This document shows, piece by piece, positions 18,341 through 25,722 of a stretch of 28,675 nucleotides of DNA (positions are counted from its first letter, which is position 1; each line of letters starts with the position of its first letter). The notes beneath the pieces are model-generated. The model worked only from the letters and a program-made list of their open reading frames with translations, made no database searches and had not been told where the DNA came from. This DNA comes from a virus. Made by a program: the position numbers and the translations under genes. The stretch lies in the IMG/VR virus record IMGVR_UViG_3300022924_000028, positions 1 to 28,675 of that record. The stretch is one strand, 5' to 3'.

Positions 18341-19765
18341 GTGGCTGACGAGCAGGGGTACCAGGTAAGCGGCACAGCACTAGCGTCTTGGGCGACCATG
18401 GCCTCAGAGGCGAACGAGACGAACCCGGATCTCATGTGGCCGCTGTCCATCGAGGTGTTCGACAAGATGCGCCGCGAAGACTCGCAGATCGGTTCCGTGC
18501 TACGCGCTGTGACGCTCCCGATCCGCGGCGCCGAGTGGATGATAGACCCCGCTGGCGCCCGGGACGAGGTCGTAGAGCTCGTCGCGACCGACCTCGGACT
18601 GTCCGTGAAAGGCCAGCCTCCGCTCCGGCCGCTGCGCACCAAGGGGCGATTCCAGTGGGGCGAGCACCTGCGCCTGGCGCTGCTCGAGCTGGTCTACGGA
18701 CACTCGTTCTTCGAGCAGGTGTACGAGGCGGAGGGCAACAGGCTGCGCCTGAAGAAGCTGGCGTGGCGCCCGCCGCGCAGCATTGCGAAGATCAACGTCG
18801 CCCGCGACGGCGGCTTGATCTCCATCCAGCAGCACGGCGTCACCAAGCCGATCCCCGTTGATCGCCTCGTGGCCTACGTCAACGACCGCGAGGGCGGCAA
18901 CTGGATCGGCCTGTCGCTGCTCCGCACGGCGTACAAGAACTGGCTCCTGAAGGACCGGATGCTCCGGGCGCAGGCCCTCACGGTGGAACGCAACGGCCTC
19001 GGCGTGCCGGTCTACGAGGCCGCTCCCTACCCGGAGAAGGCGGACGAGTCCGGCCGCGAAGCCTGGCAACAGTCGGAGAAGGAGGCGGGTCTCAAGCTCG
19101 CGAAGGGATTCCGGGCAGGCGAGGCGGCCGGCGCCTCCATCCCCAACGCCGCGAAGCTCACGCTCACCGGCGTCACCGGGAAGCTGCCCGACACCGACCA
19201 GCCCATCCGCTACCACGACGAGCAGATCGCCCGCGCCGTGCTCGCCCACTTCCTGAACCTCGGCACCGAGACCGGGTCCTGGGCGCTCGGATCCACGTTC
19301 GCCGACTTCTTCACCAGCTCCCTCAACGCCGTCGCCGAGCACATCCAGGACACCACCCAGGCGCACGTCGTCGAGGATCTCGTCGACTGGAACTGGGGTG
19401 AGGCCGAGCCGGCGCCGCGGCTGGTGTTCAAGCCCATCGGCTCGGGCGGATCCCTCACTGCCGAAGGGCTCAAGATCCTCATCGATGCGGGTGTCATCAA
19501 GCCCGACGAGTCGCTCGAGGTGTTCATGCGAACGGCCTTCAGCCTCCCGGCGAAGGACACCGCCGCCCCGGACGCGGCGGACAGCGGCGGGATGACCGAT
19601 GCGGAGCTGGCTCGGTTCGCGGCCGAGGTCATCCAGAAGGTCTATCTCGGAGTCGGCCCCGTCATCACCGAGGCCGAAGCCCGCAACATCGTCGACCGCG
19701 CCGGCGGCAACCTCAGCACCACCGCCCCGGCTGCCAAGCCCTCGACCTCACAGGAGGAAGCATGA
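18341..19765 (+). CDS. Portal protein, DUF935/Mu gp29-like
   Basis: A 474-residue portal, the dodecameric DNA gate at the capsid vertex. Clues are the early RREDSQIGSVLRAVTLPIRGAEW run (43-65, cut: key IGSVLRAV...I-GAEW), YGHSFFEQVYE (about 124-134), the clip-stem region WIGLSLLRTAYKNWLLKDRML, and a helix HEQIARAVLAHFLN (about 293-306) that leads to GSWALGSTFADFF. Similar features occur in Mu gp29/DUF935 proteins. The GTG start at 18341 has GAAAGCAGG upstream. The last four bases overlap the protease gene. Confidence 0.85.
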   Translation: MADEQGYQVSGTALASWATMASEANETNPDLMWPLSIEVFDKMRREDSQIGSVLRAVTLPIRGAEWMIDPAGARDEVVELVATDLGLSVKGQPPLRPLRTKGRFQWGEHLRLALLELVYGHSFFEQVYEAEGNRLRLKKLAWRPPRSIAKINVARDGGLISIQQHGVTKPIPVDRLVAYVNDREGGNWIGLSLLRTAYKNWLLKDRMLRAQALTVERNGLGVPVYEAAPYPEKADESGREAWQQSEKEAGLKLAKGFRAGEAAGASIPNAAKLTLTGVTGKLPDTDQPIRYHDEQIARAVLAHFLNLGTETGSWALGSTFADFFTSSLNAVAEHIQDTTQAHVVEDLVDWNWGEAEPAPRLVFKPIGSGGSLTAEGLKILIDAGVIKPDESLEVFMRTAFSLPAKDTAAPDAADSGGMTDAELARFAAEVIQKVYLGVGPVITEAEARNIVDRAGGNLSTTAPAAKPSTSQEEA

Positions 19766-21039
19766 CCCGCACTGACACGTGGCCGAACCGATTCTGGGGA
19801 AGCCAGGAGCTGCCGAAGACCAAGCGCGACTTCTTCAATGCCGTCGTCGCGCCGCCGCCCTCGGGAGAGAACCCCGAGATCGCGACCATCCGGCTGTACG
19901 GTCCGATCGATTCTTGGGGCGGGTACTGGGGCATCTCGGCCAAGGACGTCGGCGGCGTTCTCGACGCGCTCCCCGACTCGGTGACGCAGATCATCCTGCG
20001 CATCAACTCTCCCGGCGGTCACGTGTTCGAGGGCATCTCGATCATGAACCTTCTGCGTGCCCACCGCGCGAAGGTGACCGCGGTGGTCGACGGGCTCGCC
20101 GCCTCCGCCGCGTCGGTGATCGCTGCCGGCGCAGACGAGACCGTGATGTCGCCCGGCACGCAGATGATGATCCACTGCACCTCGACGATCGTCTGGGGCA
20201 ACGCGGTCGACATGCACAAGGAGGCCGCGGTCCTCGAAGGCCTCGACCGGTCGCTCGCCGAGATCTACACGACGAAGGCCGGCGAGAAGGACTGGGCTTC
20301 ACTGCTCGAGGCCGAGACCTGGCTGACCGCCAAAGACGCCGTCGACATGGGCCTCGCGAACCGCGTCGCCGACATCCCCGACGCGGGAGAGACCGAGACC
20401 GTCGGTGATGAAAACGACGAGCTCCTCTACCTCCCCGACGACGACGAACCCGAGGACACCGCGGCCGCACGAATCATCCGCTTCGTCGCCCGCGGTCGCT
20501 CCCTCCCCGTCGCGGCTCAGGCCGCCCCCAATCTCCCGAGCTCGTCCGAGCCGGGTGTCCCCAACCGAAAGGAGAACGCTGTGGCTTACAGCGATCTGCA
20601 GGCTGGCATCCGCGCGCGACTCGGCGTGACCGATGCTGCCGCCAACGATGAGACGCTGTTCGCAGCCCTCGACGAGGCGCTCGCGGAGCAGCCCGAAAGC
20701 ACCACCGCCCCCATACCGGACGGCACCGTCCTGATCGACTCCGCTGTGCTGACCGACCTGCAGGCATCCGCCGCGCTGGGCCGCCAGGCAAGCGAGGCGC
20801 AGGACACCGCCCGCCGGGAAGCCATCGTCGACACCGCCGTGAACGAGGGCCGCATCGCCCCCGCCTCGCGCGACATGTGGCTGACCAACCTCGCTTCGAA
20901 CGAAGACGGCACCGTGTCGCTCATCGCTTCGCTCGCGAAGAACACCGTCCCGGTGCGTGAGATCGGCAAGTCCGACGACATCACCACCGCCGGCGACAGC
21001 ATCTACGACGCCGTCTACGGCGCCAAGAAGGAGGCCTGA
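19762..21039 (+). CDS. ClpP-type head maturation protease with C-terminal scaffold domain
   Basis: A 425-residue fusion. The N-terminal 210 residues are an S14/ClpP-like protease: IRLYGPIDSWGG (43-54), INSPGGHVFEG (81-91), catalytic Ser in GLAASAASVIAAG (111-123, Ser 115), catalytic His in MMIHCT (136-140), then TAKDAVDMGLAN as the family's last element. Residues 210-270 are an acidic, disordered linker. Residues 274-425 are helical and polar, as expected of a scaffold. A Shine-Dalgarno and GTG at 20581 lie in frame at the start of this last domain (separate entry). The layout equals phage Mu protease I and the Z scaffold, and lambda C/Nu3. The ATG is in a 4-base overlap with the portal gene. 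Confidence 0.9.
   Translation: MTRTDTWPNRFWGSQELPKTKRDFFNAVVAPPPSGENPEIATIRLYGPIDSWGGYWGISAKDVGGVLDALPDSVTQIILRINSPGGHVFEGISIMNLLRAHRAKVTAVVDGLAASAASVIAAGADETVMSPGTQMMIHCTSTIVWGNAVDMHKEAAVLEGLDRSLAEIYTTKAGEKDWASLLEAETWLTAKDAVDMGLANRVADIPDAGETETVGDENDELLYLPDDDEPEDTAAARIIRFVARGRSLPVAAQAAPNLPSSSEPGVPNRKENAVAYSDLQAGIRARLGVTDAAANDETLFAALDEALAEQPESTTAPIPDGTVLIDSAVLTDLQASAALGRQASEAQDTARREAIVDTAVNEGRIAPASRDMWLTNLASNEDGTVSLIASLAKNTVPVREIGKSDDITTAGDSIYDAVYGAKKEA
20581..21039 (+). CDS. Nested scaffold protein (internal in-frame start)
   Basis: The GTG at 20581 is in frame with the protease and is preceded by AAAGGAG (20568-20574) with a 6-base spacer, a better ribosome binding site than most genes in the window have. 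From it a 152-residue protein (VAYSDLQAGIRARLG...) would be made at higher level than the full fusion, as for lambda Nu3 and Mu Z. The product is helical and charged, with an Ala/Gln-rich middle (TDLQASAALGRQASEAQ), and would guide capsid assembly before being cleaved by the protease. Direct proof would be two products in a protein gel. Confidence 0.75.
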   Translation: MAYSDLQAGIRARLGVTDAAANDETLFAALDEALAEQPESTTAPIPDGTVLIDSAVLTDLQASAALGRQASEAQDTARREAIVDTAVNEGRIAPASRDMWLTNLASNEDGTVSLIASLAKNTVPVREIGKSDDITTAGDSIYDAVYGAKKEA

Positions 21040-21040
21040 G

Positions 21041-21403
21041 ATGGCTAAGAACTACCTGCCCCTGTTCCGCCCCGGCCAGACCGTCACCTTCGGCGTCAGC
21101 GCCGCCGTCACCGCCGGTCAGGTCGTCGAGGTCGGCGCCGTCGACTTCGCTGTGGCACCGGCCGCAGCAGCATCCGCGAAGGTTGTCGGCGTTGCCGGTC
21201 ACGACGCGGCCATCGGCGACAAGATCACCGTCGAAGTCGGCAAGCCCATCCACGAGCTCAAGGCCGTAGGCGCGATCGCGCGCGGCTCGAAGCTCGAAGC
21301 CGCAGCGGCAGGCAGCGTGCGCACGCTCGCCGCCGGCACTGCGATCTTCCTCGCCCTCTCCTCCGCCGCTGACGGTTCCACCGTCAAGGCCCTGCAGCTC
21401 TAA
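21041..21403 (+). CDS. DUF2190-like capsid decoration protein
   Basis: A 120-residue beta-rich protein. It begins with MAKNYLPLFRPGQTVTFGVSAAV, then GQVVEVG, KVVGVAGHDAAIGDKITVEVGKPIHEL, and GAIARGSKLEAAAAGSV. This is the pattern of DUF2190-type capsid cement/stabilising proteins, which bind the outside of HK97-fold shells. The ATG lies one base after the protease stop with AAGGAGG ahead of it. It precedes the major capsid gene, a usual order. Confidence 0.75.
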   Translation: MAKNYLPLFRPGQTVTFGVSAAVTAGQVVEVGAVDFAVAPAAAASAKVVGVAGHDAAIGDKITVEVGKPIHELKAVGAIARGSKLEAAAAGSVRTLAAGTAIFLALSSAADGSTVKALQL

Positions 21404-21421
21404 GAAAAGGACCACACGGAT

Positions 21422-22333
21422 ATGAACGTCTACCCGTACACGCCGTCGCAACTGTCGGCGGCTTCGTCCGCGGATCTGATCGCATTCCTCAAGCAGCCGA
21501 CCCTGGTCGCGCGCCGCCTGGAAGAGATCCTCTCCGCTCAGCAGTTCATCGGGAACTTCCTTCTCGCCGGCCGCTACGTCATCCAGGGCGGCGCAATCGG
21601 CATCCCGGTGAACGAGGTGCTCCGCACCGACCGCGGCGCGGAGATCGTCGCCCCCGGCGGCGAGTACAAGCTCACCACCTTCTCGCAGGAAGAGTACGAG
21701 TTCTACGCCGCTCAGAAGGAGGGCCTCGCAACCGAGGTAACCGACGAGCAGATCGGCCGGCTCCAGCGCCAGCCGATCGACGACGCGCTCCTGCACCTCC
21801 AGACGGAGCTGGTGTTCTCGGCGAACGAAATGGCGCTCGGCGTCATCCGCTCGTCGATCACGAACACCCGCCCCGCCGGCGGACTGTGGACGACCGGCAA
21901 GCAGATCTTCAAGGACGCACTCGGCGTCCAGGCCGCGGTGCGCGCGCAGAAGCTCGGCTACGCAATCGACACCGCCGTGCTGCCCGGCACGCTGTACGCC
22001 GAGGTCATCCCGGAGCTGCTCGACATCCTGCCCGACAGCGATGACACCGCCCGCACCGGTGCCTTCCCGACGATCGCCGGCATCACCTGGATCTCGGATG
22101 ACGGCGACGACCTCACCGACCCGCTGTTCCTCGACCGTCGCCGCCTCGGCGGCATCGCCCGGGAGAACATCCCCTCGCCCGAGTACAGTCCTGTCGGCAA
22201 CGACACGGGCGTCGAGGTGATGACCGAGCGCGACGGTAAGCGTGAGAAGACTCACATCCAGGCGCGCAACGCTCACGTCCCGCTGGTCACCAACCCGCTG
22301 GCCGCGTTCTACCTCACCGGGACCCGCGCATGA
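21422..22333 (+). CDS. Major capsid protein (HK97 fold)
   Basis: A 303-residue capsid protein identified mainly by position and general pattern: helical N-arm (PSQLSAASSADLIAFLKQPTLVARRLEEIL), beta strands and an E-loop-like region (GGAIGIPVNEVLRTDRGAEIVAPGGEYKLTTF), a spine-helix-like segment (LQRQPIDDALLHLQTELVFSANEMALGVIRSSI), and a C-terminal half of A-domain type. The length suits an HK97-type shell protein without a long scaffold-like delta domain, agreeing with a separate scaffold. The ATG has AAAAGGA upstream. It overlaps the next gene by four bases. Confidence 0.85.
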   Translation: MNVYPYTPSQLSAASSADLIAFLKQPTLVARRLEEILSAQQFIGNFLLAGRYVIQGGAIGIPVNEVLRTDRGAEIVAPGGEYKLTTFSQEEYEFYAAQKEGLATEVTDEQIGRLQRQPIDDALLHLQTELVFSANEMALGVIRSSITNTRPAGGLWTTGKQIFKDALGVQAAVRAQKLGYAIDTAVLPGTLYAEVIPELLDILPDSDDTARTGAFPTIAGITWISDDGDDLTDPLFLDRRRLGGIARENIPSPEYSPVGNDTGVEVMTERDGKREKTHIQARNAHVPLVTNPLAAFYLTGTRA

Positions 22334-22776
22334 GCGGCGTTCTCCACGTCGCAACTGCGGCGGTCGTGAAGGTGTCGCTCGGCGGGAACGGAGGCAACCG
22401 CGTCGCACGTTTCGTGCAGCGCGGAGATCTCGTGCCCGTCGGCGTCGACGGCGAGCAGCTCGAGCGCCTGACCGCGCGCGGCCTCATCGCTGCGGTGGTC
22501 GTCGAGGAAGAGCTCGTGGTCGACCTCGACGCAGAACGGGTCGCGGCGGAAGCGGTGACCCAGGCTGCGTTCGACGAGGCAGTCAAGACCGCCGCGAAGG
22601 AACTCGTGCTCGCACGCGAACCCGAGCTCGAAGCGGGGATCCAGCAGGAACTCGCCCGCCTCGACGCGGAACGCGAACGAGAGTTCGAGGCGCGCGTGAC
22701 GGCTGCGGCCGAGACGATCGCCGCGAACCAGGCACCGCCGAAGACCGGCACGGCCAAGCCGGCCACGAAGCCGTAA
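22330..22776 (+). CDS. Post-capsid protein with C-terminal coiled coil
   Basis: A 148-residue protein. The first 60 residues carry a pattern (GNRVARFVQRGDLVPVGVDG, then EQLERLTARGLIA) found in small actinophage proteins encoded just after the major capsid gene; there it reads as a short beta-hairpin and helix. Residues 65-130 form a highly charged, Ala/Glu-rich helix, likely coiled coil, and the C-terminus is a Lys/Pro tail. The function is unknown. ATGA overlap with the capsid gene. Confidence 0.65.
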   Translation: MSGVLHVATAAVVKVSLGGNGGNRVARFVQRGDLVPVGVDGEQLERLTARGLIAAVVVEEELVVDLDAERVAAEAVTQAAFDEAVKTAAKELVLAREPELEAGIQQELARLDAEREREFEARVTAAAETIAANQAPPKTGTAKPATKP

Positions 22777-22794
22777 CCAGAAGGGGGCGATGGA

Positions 22795-23157
22795 GTGATC
22801 ATCAAGCCAGAAGACATCAGCGAGGACGACGATCTCGCGCGGCGCATCCTGGTGCGTGCGCGCTCCATCGCCCCCTGCCTCGCCTCAATCCCTGACGACG
22901 ACGACCGCCGCCTCGACGCGATCGCGATCCTGAAGGGCGTCGTCGCCGAGGTGCCGGCGCCCGGGGCGCGGCGGGTCCGCTCGCGAGGGCGGAACGGAAC
23001 GTCGATCAGCTACAGCGATCTCGGCGCAGCGTTCAGCGACGACGACATGGCGAGCCTCCGCTCGCTCTGTGAAGTCGTGCCCACCGGCCTCCCCGTCGGG
23101 AGCTTCCCGGAGGCGCGCCCGATCGAGCGCGCATGGGCGGAGGGGCCGTACTCGTGA
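22795..23157 (+). CDS. Head-tail adaptor protein
   Basis: A 120-residue protein in the connector position. N-terminus has a helix RRILVRARSIAPCLASIP, then DDRRLDAIAILKGVV. The middle has the recurring GTSISYSDLGAAFSDDDMASL (63-83, cut: ISYSDLGAAF) and the end is GLPVGSFPEARPIERAW. Actinophage adaptors show the same 'RNGTGxTYxDxGxAFxDADxAAL' and 'GLPVGSFP' words. The adaptor ring sits under the portal. Starts at a GTG, preceded by AAGGGGG. Confidence 0.75.
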   Translation: MIIKPEDISEDDDLARRILVRARSIAPCLASIPDDDDRRLDAIAILKGVVAEVPAPGARRVRSRGRNGTSISYSDLGAAFSDDDMASLRSLCEVVPTGLPVGSFPEARPIERAWAEGPYS

Positions 23158-23483
23158 GCTGGGACGATCCGTTCTTCTACCCGCACAAGGTGAGCATCCG
23201 CAACGCTCGCCCGTCCGGTGGCATGGGCACCGGCTACGCGGCCGCGCGCACCGTCAGGTCGGAGGTGAAGGACGAGCAGCGTCTCGTCCGCACCGCCGAC
23301 GGCCGCGAGGTCGTCTCCTCCTCGTCGGTCACCGTGCCAGTCAGCGAGCACGTCCCGGTCGGCTCCCTCGTCACCGTGTGGCCCGGCACCGCCCGGGAGC
23401 GCGAGGCCGAAGTCCTCGCCGTAGCCGCCAACGAGAACGACATCGACGACCTCGACTCGTTCCTCGTCCTATCCCTAAAGTAG
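23154..23483 (+). CDS. Head-tail stopper / head closure protein
   Basis: A 109-residue beta-rich protein in the stopper position. It starts with VSWDDPFFYPHKVSIRNARP. Strands follow: ARTVRSEVKDEQRLVR, REVVSSSSVTVPVSEHVPVGSLVTVW, REREAEVLAVAANEND, and a final FLVLSLK. I place the start at the GTG overlapping the adaptor stop; it has GGAGGGG ten bases upstream. An ATG at 23133 would add seven residues. The stopper plugs the portal after packaging. Confidence 0.7.
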   Translation: MSWDDPFFYPHKVSIRNARPSGGMGTGYAAARTVRSEVKDEQRLVRTADGREVVSSSSVTVPVSEHVPVGSLVTVWPGTAREREAEVLAVAANENDIDDLDSFLVLSLK

Positions 23484-23492
23484 GAGGTCGCC

Positions 23493-23810
23493 ATGCGCAT
23501 GCATGTGCCCATTGCAACCGAGCTCGAGAAGGCAGTCCAAGACGGGCTGCGCACGGCCGGGCGCCAGATGCTGAAGCGCGCCCGTGAGCTGAGCCCCACG
23601 GACAGCGGTGCCTCGGACAAGTCGGGGTTCTCCCTGGTGGACGACCTCACCATGCAGGTGGGGTTCACGTCGCACATCTCCCGTCTGCAGCACGAGGACC
23701 TCGAGGCCCAGCACAAGCCGGGCGAGCAGGCCAAGTTCCTCGAGGCGGCGGCCGACGAGATCGACGTCGGCGCGATCATCGCCGCGAAGGTGCGGTCTGC
23801 TCTTGGATGA
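23493..23810 (+). CDS. HK97 gp10-like tail-completion protein
   Basis: A 105-residue helical protein. ATG preceded by TAGGAGG. The helix LEKAVQDGLRTAGRQMLKRARELSPTDSG (cut: ARELSPTDSG) is the mark of the HK97 gp10 family, in which a helix leads to 'xxxPVDTGxLR'. Next come SLVDDLTMQVGFTSHISRLQHED, then an ending like KFLEAAADEI. These proteins sit at the head-tail interface or on the tail terminator. Confidence 0.7.
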   Translation: MRMHVPIATELEKAVQDGLRTAGRQMLKRARELSPTDSGASDKSGFSLVDDLTMQVGFTSHISRLQHEDLEAQHKPGEQAKFLEAAADEIDVGAIIAAKVRSALG

Positions 23811-24240
23811 CGTGACGCTCACGAAGCTCATCTGCTCCACCCTCGGCGAGATCCCCGGGTGGGACTGGCACGACTCCGATCTAGACGCACCCGAGGACGA
23901 GCCACACGTCTACGCGCCTGACGCGGTCGTGATCTACTACGGCGCGATCGGCACCGAGCCGGACAAGGCGGTCGGCGTCCGTGTCTACGGAACCACCGAC
24001 GAGCCGGACCTCAGCTGGCGGCGCGCGCAGCTGCGACTGCGCGGCGTAGCCGGCCGCCCCGACGGAGCCGACAAGCTGTCCGCCCCGTCGTTCGCGATCC
24101 TCCATGGACTTTCCCGTTTGGGAGGGATCAGCAGCATCAGCAGACAGTCGATGGCACCAGCCGGTACCGACGACAACCGGCGCGAAGAGCGCACGGAGAA
24201 CTACCTCATCATCCTCGACAACCAGGAGAGCCTCACATGA
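23803..24240 (+). CDS. Tail terminator-like protein
   Basis: About 145 residues, alpha/beta. The family clues are a start helix (TLTKLICSTLG), PDAVVIYYGAIGTEPDKAVGVRVYG (cut: AVVIYYGAIG and KAVGVRVYG), SWRRAQLRLRG, then APSFAILHGLSRLGG. Phage tail terminators and 'minor capsid 3'-type proteins show the same progression. The start is uncertain: TTG at 23803 (8-base overlap) or GTG at 23812; neither has a good Shine-Dalgarno. The protein caps the tail tube and ends its growth. ATGA-coupled to the tail tube gene. Confidence 0.7.
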   Translation: MDDVTLTKLICSTLGEIPGWDWHDSDLDAPEDEPHVYAPDAVVIYYGAIGTEPDKAVGVRVYGTTDEPDLSWRRAQLRLRGVAGRPDGADKLSAPSFAILHGLSRLGGISSISRQSMAPAGTDDNRREERTENYLIILDNQESLT

Positions 24241-24998
24241 ACACCAAAGTCCCCCTTCCCGCCGGCACGACCCTCGGCAAGAGCTTCGAGTACGGCCTCG
24301 ACGTAAACCTCGGCACCTTCGCCGATCCGATCTGGCAGCCGTTCCGCCGGATCAGTGGATTCCAGGTGACGCCCACACCGACGACGATGGACGCGCAGAC
24401 CTACGACGACCAGGGATCGCCGAACCAGGACATCACCGGCTGGGGCTGGGGCATGACGTTCCTCGCGCAGGTCAACCGCTCCCTCGCCACCGGCGCCTAC
24501 CTGCCCGAGGTGGAGTACCTCCTCGCTCGCACGCGCCCGTCGGCGAAGGCCGAGGCCGCTGTCGCCGACGTCCGCTGGTACCACAAGCCCGAGCTCGGAA
24601 CGCCGAACCCGGACGACGCCGGCCGCGGATTCTGCACCGTCGCTGCGCAGCGCCAGAACACAGGCCCAGGTGGCGAGATCGAAAACCTCACCTTCACCCT
24701 CACGGGCAAGGGTGCTTACGAAGAGATCGTCAACCCCTTCACGGGATGGGGCTCGACCGCCCCGACGATCTCCGGCATCCCCGAGCTGCTCGCGGGCGAT
24801 GGCGATCTCTTCACCATCAACGGCACCGGGCTGATCGGCACCACCGCCGTGACCATCGACGACGTCGCCACGGAGTTCACCACCGTCGGAGCCGGATCCA
24901 TCATCGCCCAGATGCTGACGGGCGATGCCGGCAGCGTCGCCATCGAGGTCACCACCCCGGGCGGCAGCGCCACGTTCAGCTACACGAGAGGGGCGTAA
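24237..24998 (+). CDS. Major tail (tube) protein with C-terminal Ig-like domain
   Basis: A 253-residue tube protein. Residues 1-165 are the tube domain: KSFEYGLDVN, WQPFRRISGFQVTPTPTTMDAQTYDDQG (cut: RRISGFQVTPTP), ATGAYLPEVEYLL, VRWYHKPELGTPN, GFCTVAAQRQNTGPGGEIENLTFTLTGKG (cut: IENLTFTLTGKG). Residues 173-253 form an IPT/TIG-like Ig domain: PTISGIP, GDLFTINGTGLIGTTAVTID (with the typical 'GTGL' turn), FTTVGAGSI, and the last strand GSATFSY after TTPGG. Such add-on domains sit outside the tube and may aid weak surface binding. Confidence 0.85.
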   Translation: MNTKVPLPAGTTLGKSFEYGLDVNLGTFADPIWQPFRRISGFQVTPTPTTMDAQTYDDQGSPNQDITGWGWGMTFLAQVNRSLATGAYLPEVEYLLARTRPSAKAEAAVADVRWYHKPELGTPNPDDAGRGFCTVAAQRQNTGPGGEIENLTFTLTGKGAYEEIVNPFTGWGSTAPTISGIPELLAGDGDLFTINGTGLIGTTAVTIDDVATEFTTVGAGSIIAQMLTGDAGSVAIEVTTPGGSATFSYTRGA

Positions 24999-25001
24999 GC
25001 C

Positions 25002-25403
25002 ATGGGCGCTGTCGACTTCTCAGAGTGGGCGGCGCCCGCCCTCGAGCTCACGTTCGGCGGCCGCACCTACGAGGTGCAGCCGCCGACCGTGGAGGGCTCG
25101 AAGCAACTGATCGCAGCAGCCGTGCGCGCCGAGGTGAACCTCGGGCTGGTGAAGGGCGAGATCCCTCCCGCAGTGCTGGAAGTGCTCAGCACCATCGGAC
25201 CCGGCGAGCATCCGGCGCTGGGCGAGGCGTACGCGCTGCTCGCCGCCGACGGCGTCCCGCAGCAGTCCATCGACCGGATGGCCTACTACGCGACGTTCTA
25301 CTGGGCGCGCGGCAAGGAATACGCCGACAGCCTCGCCACGATCCTCTTCACCGCCCGCGAAGACGGGACTGCGCAGGGTGGCGAGCCTGTCCCAAAAGAC
25401 TGA
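25002..25403 (+). CDS. Tail assembly chaperone, short form (gpG-like)
   Basis: A 133-residue acidic, helical protein between tail tube and tape measure, the place of lambda G. It starts GAVDFSEWAAPALELTFGGRTYEVQPP (cut: LELTFGGRTYEV), then the helical part KQLIAAAVRAEVNLG and ALGEAYALLAADGVPQQSIDRMAYYATFYWARG (cut: RMAYYATFYWARG). The ATG lies four bases after the previous stop. Near the 3' end a slippery heptamer CCCAAAA (25391-25397) directs part of the ribosomes into the -1 frame. The chaperone coats the tape measure protein during tail assembly. Confidence 0.85.
   Translation: MGAVDFSEWAAPALELTFGGRTYEVQPPTVEGSKQLIAAAVRAEVNLGLVKGEIPPAVLEVLSTIGPGEHPALGEAYALLAADGVPQQSIDRMAYYATFYWARGKEYADSLATILFTAREDGTAQGGEPVPKD
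25391..25397 (+). promoter_or_regulatory. -1 programmed frameshift site CCCAAAA
   Basis: Zero-frame codons are GTC CCA AAA GAC TGA, so the heptamer is C-CCA-AAA, an exact X-XXY-YYZ slippery sequence. The TGA follows one codon later. Slipping back one base gives CCC AAA AGA CTG and reads on to the stop at 25720. Location and direction match the conserved G/GT frameshift of long-tailed phages. Confidence 0.85.
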
Positions 25404-25720
25404 ACACCGCCGAGGACTGGGCACCCTACGGCATCGGTGAGCCAGACGACGAGGGCTGGTATCCGGACTACCGCCCGGTGCCTGAAGCACTCAAGCCCGA
25501 AGCAGCGTCCGCTGTGGCGAAGCCGACCGAGATCGTCATCGACGGCTCGTGGCTCGCGCTCGTCACGCACTGGCGGCTGGTCGTCGCAGAGCTAGCCGAA
25601 CGCGGCATCGACCTCTACGACCCGCTGATCCTCGCGCGCCCGTGGCCGGGCATCCGTGCCGTCATATTCTCGCTGCTCGATTCCAACACGCGCCTGCGTG
25701 CCGTACTGACCCGGAGGTAA
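25397..25720 (+). CDS. Tail assembly chaperone extension (T-like part of the frameshift product)
   Basis: The -1 frame from 25397 to the TAA at 25718-25720 encodes about 107 residues (RLNTAEDWAPYG ... SLLDSNTRLRAVLTRR) that are joined to residue 132 of the short form, giving a fusion of about 239 residues. It has no start codon or Shine-Dalgarno of its own. The helical part WLALVTHWRLVVAELAERGIDLYDPLILARPWPGIRAVIFSLL (cut: GIDLYDPLILARPWPG) is like actinophage chaperone ends. In lambda the T domain binds tail tube subunits. Confidence 0.85.
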   Translation, partial: RLNTAEDWAPYGIGEPDDEGWYPDYRPVPEALKPEAASAVAKPTEIVIDGSWLALVTHWRLVVAELAERGIDLYDPLILARPWPGIRAVIFSLLDSNTRLRAVLTRR

Positions 25721-25722
25721 CC

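Noticed and set aside
20981-22408. 475-residue open frame on the minus strand opposite the capsid genes
   Set aside because: Antisense shadow of the decoration and major capsid genes; repetitive Gly/Arg/Asp composition and no ribosome binding site.
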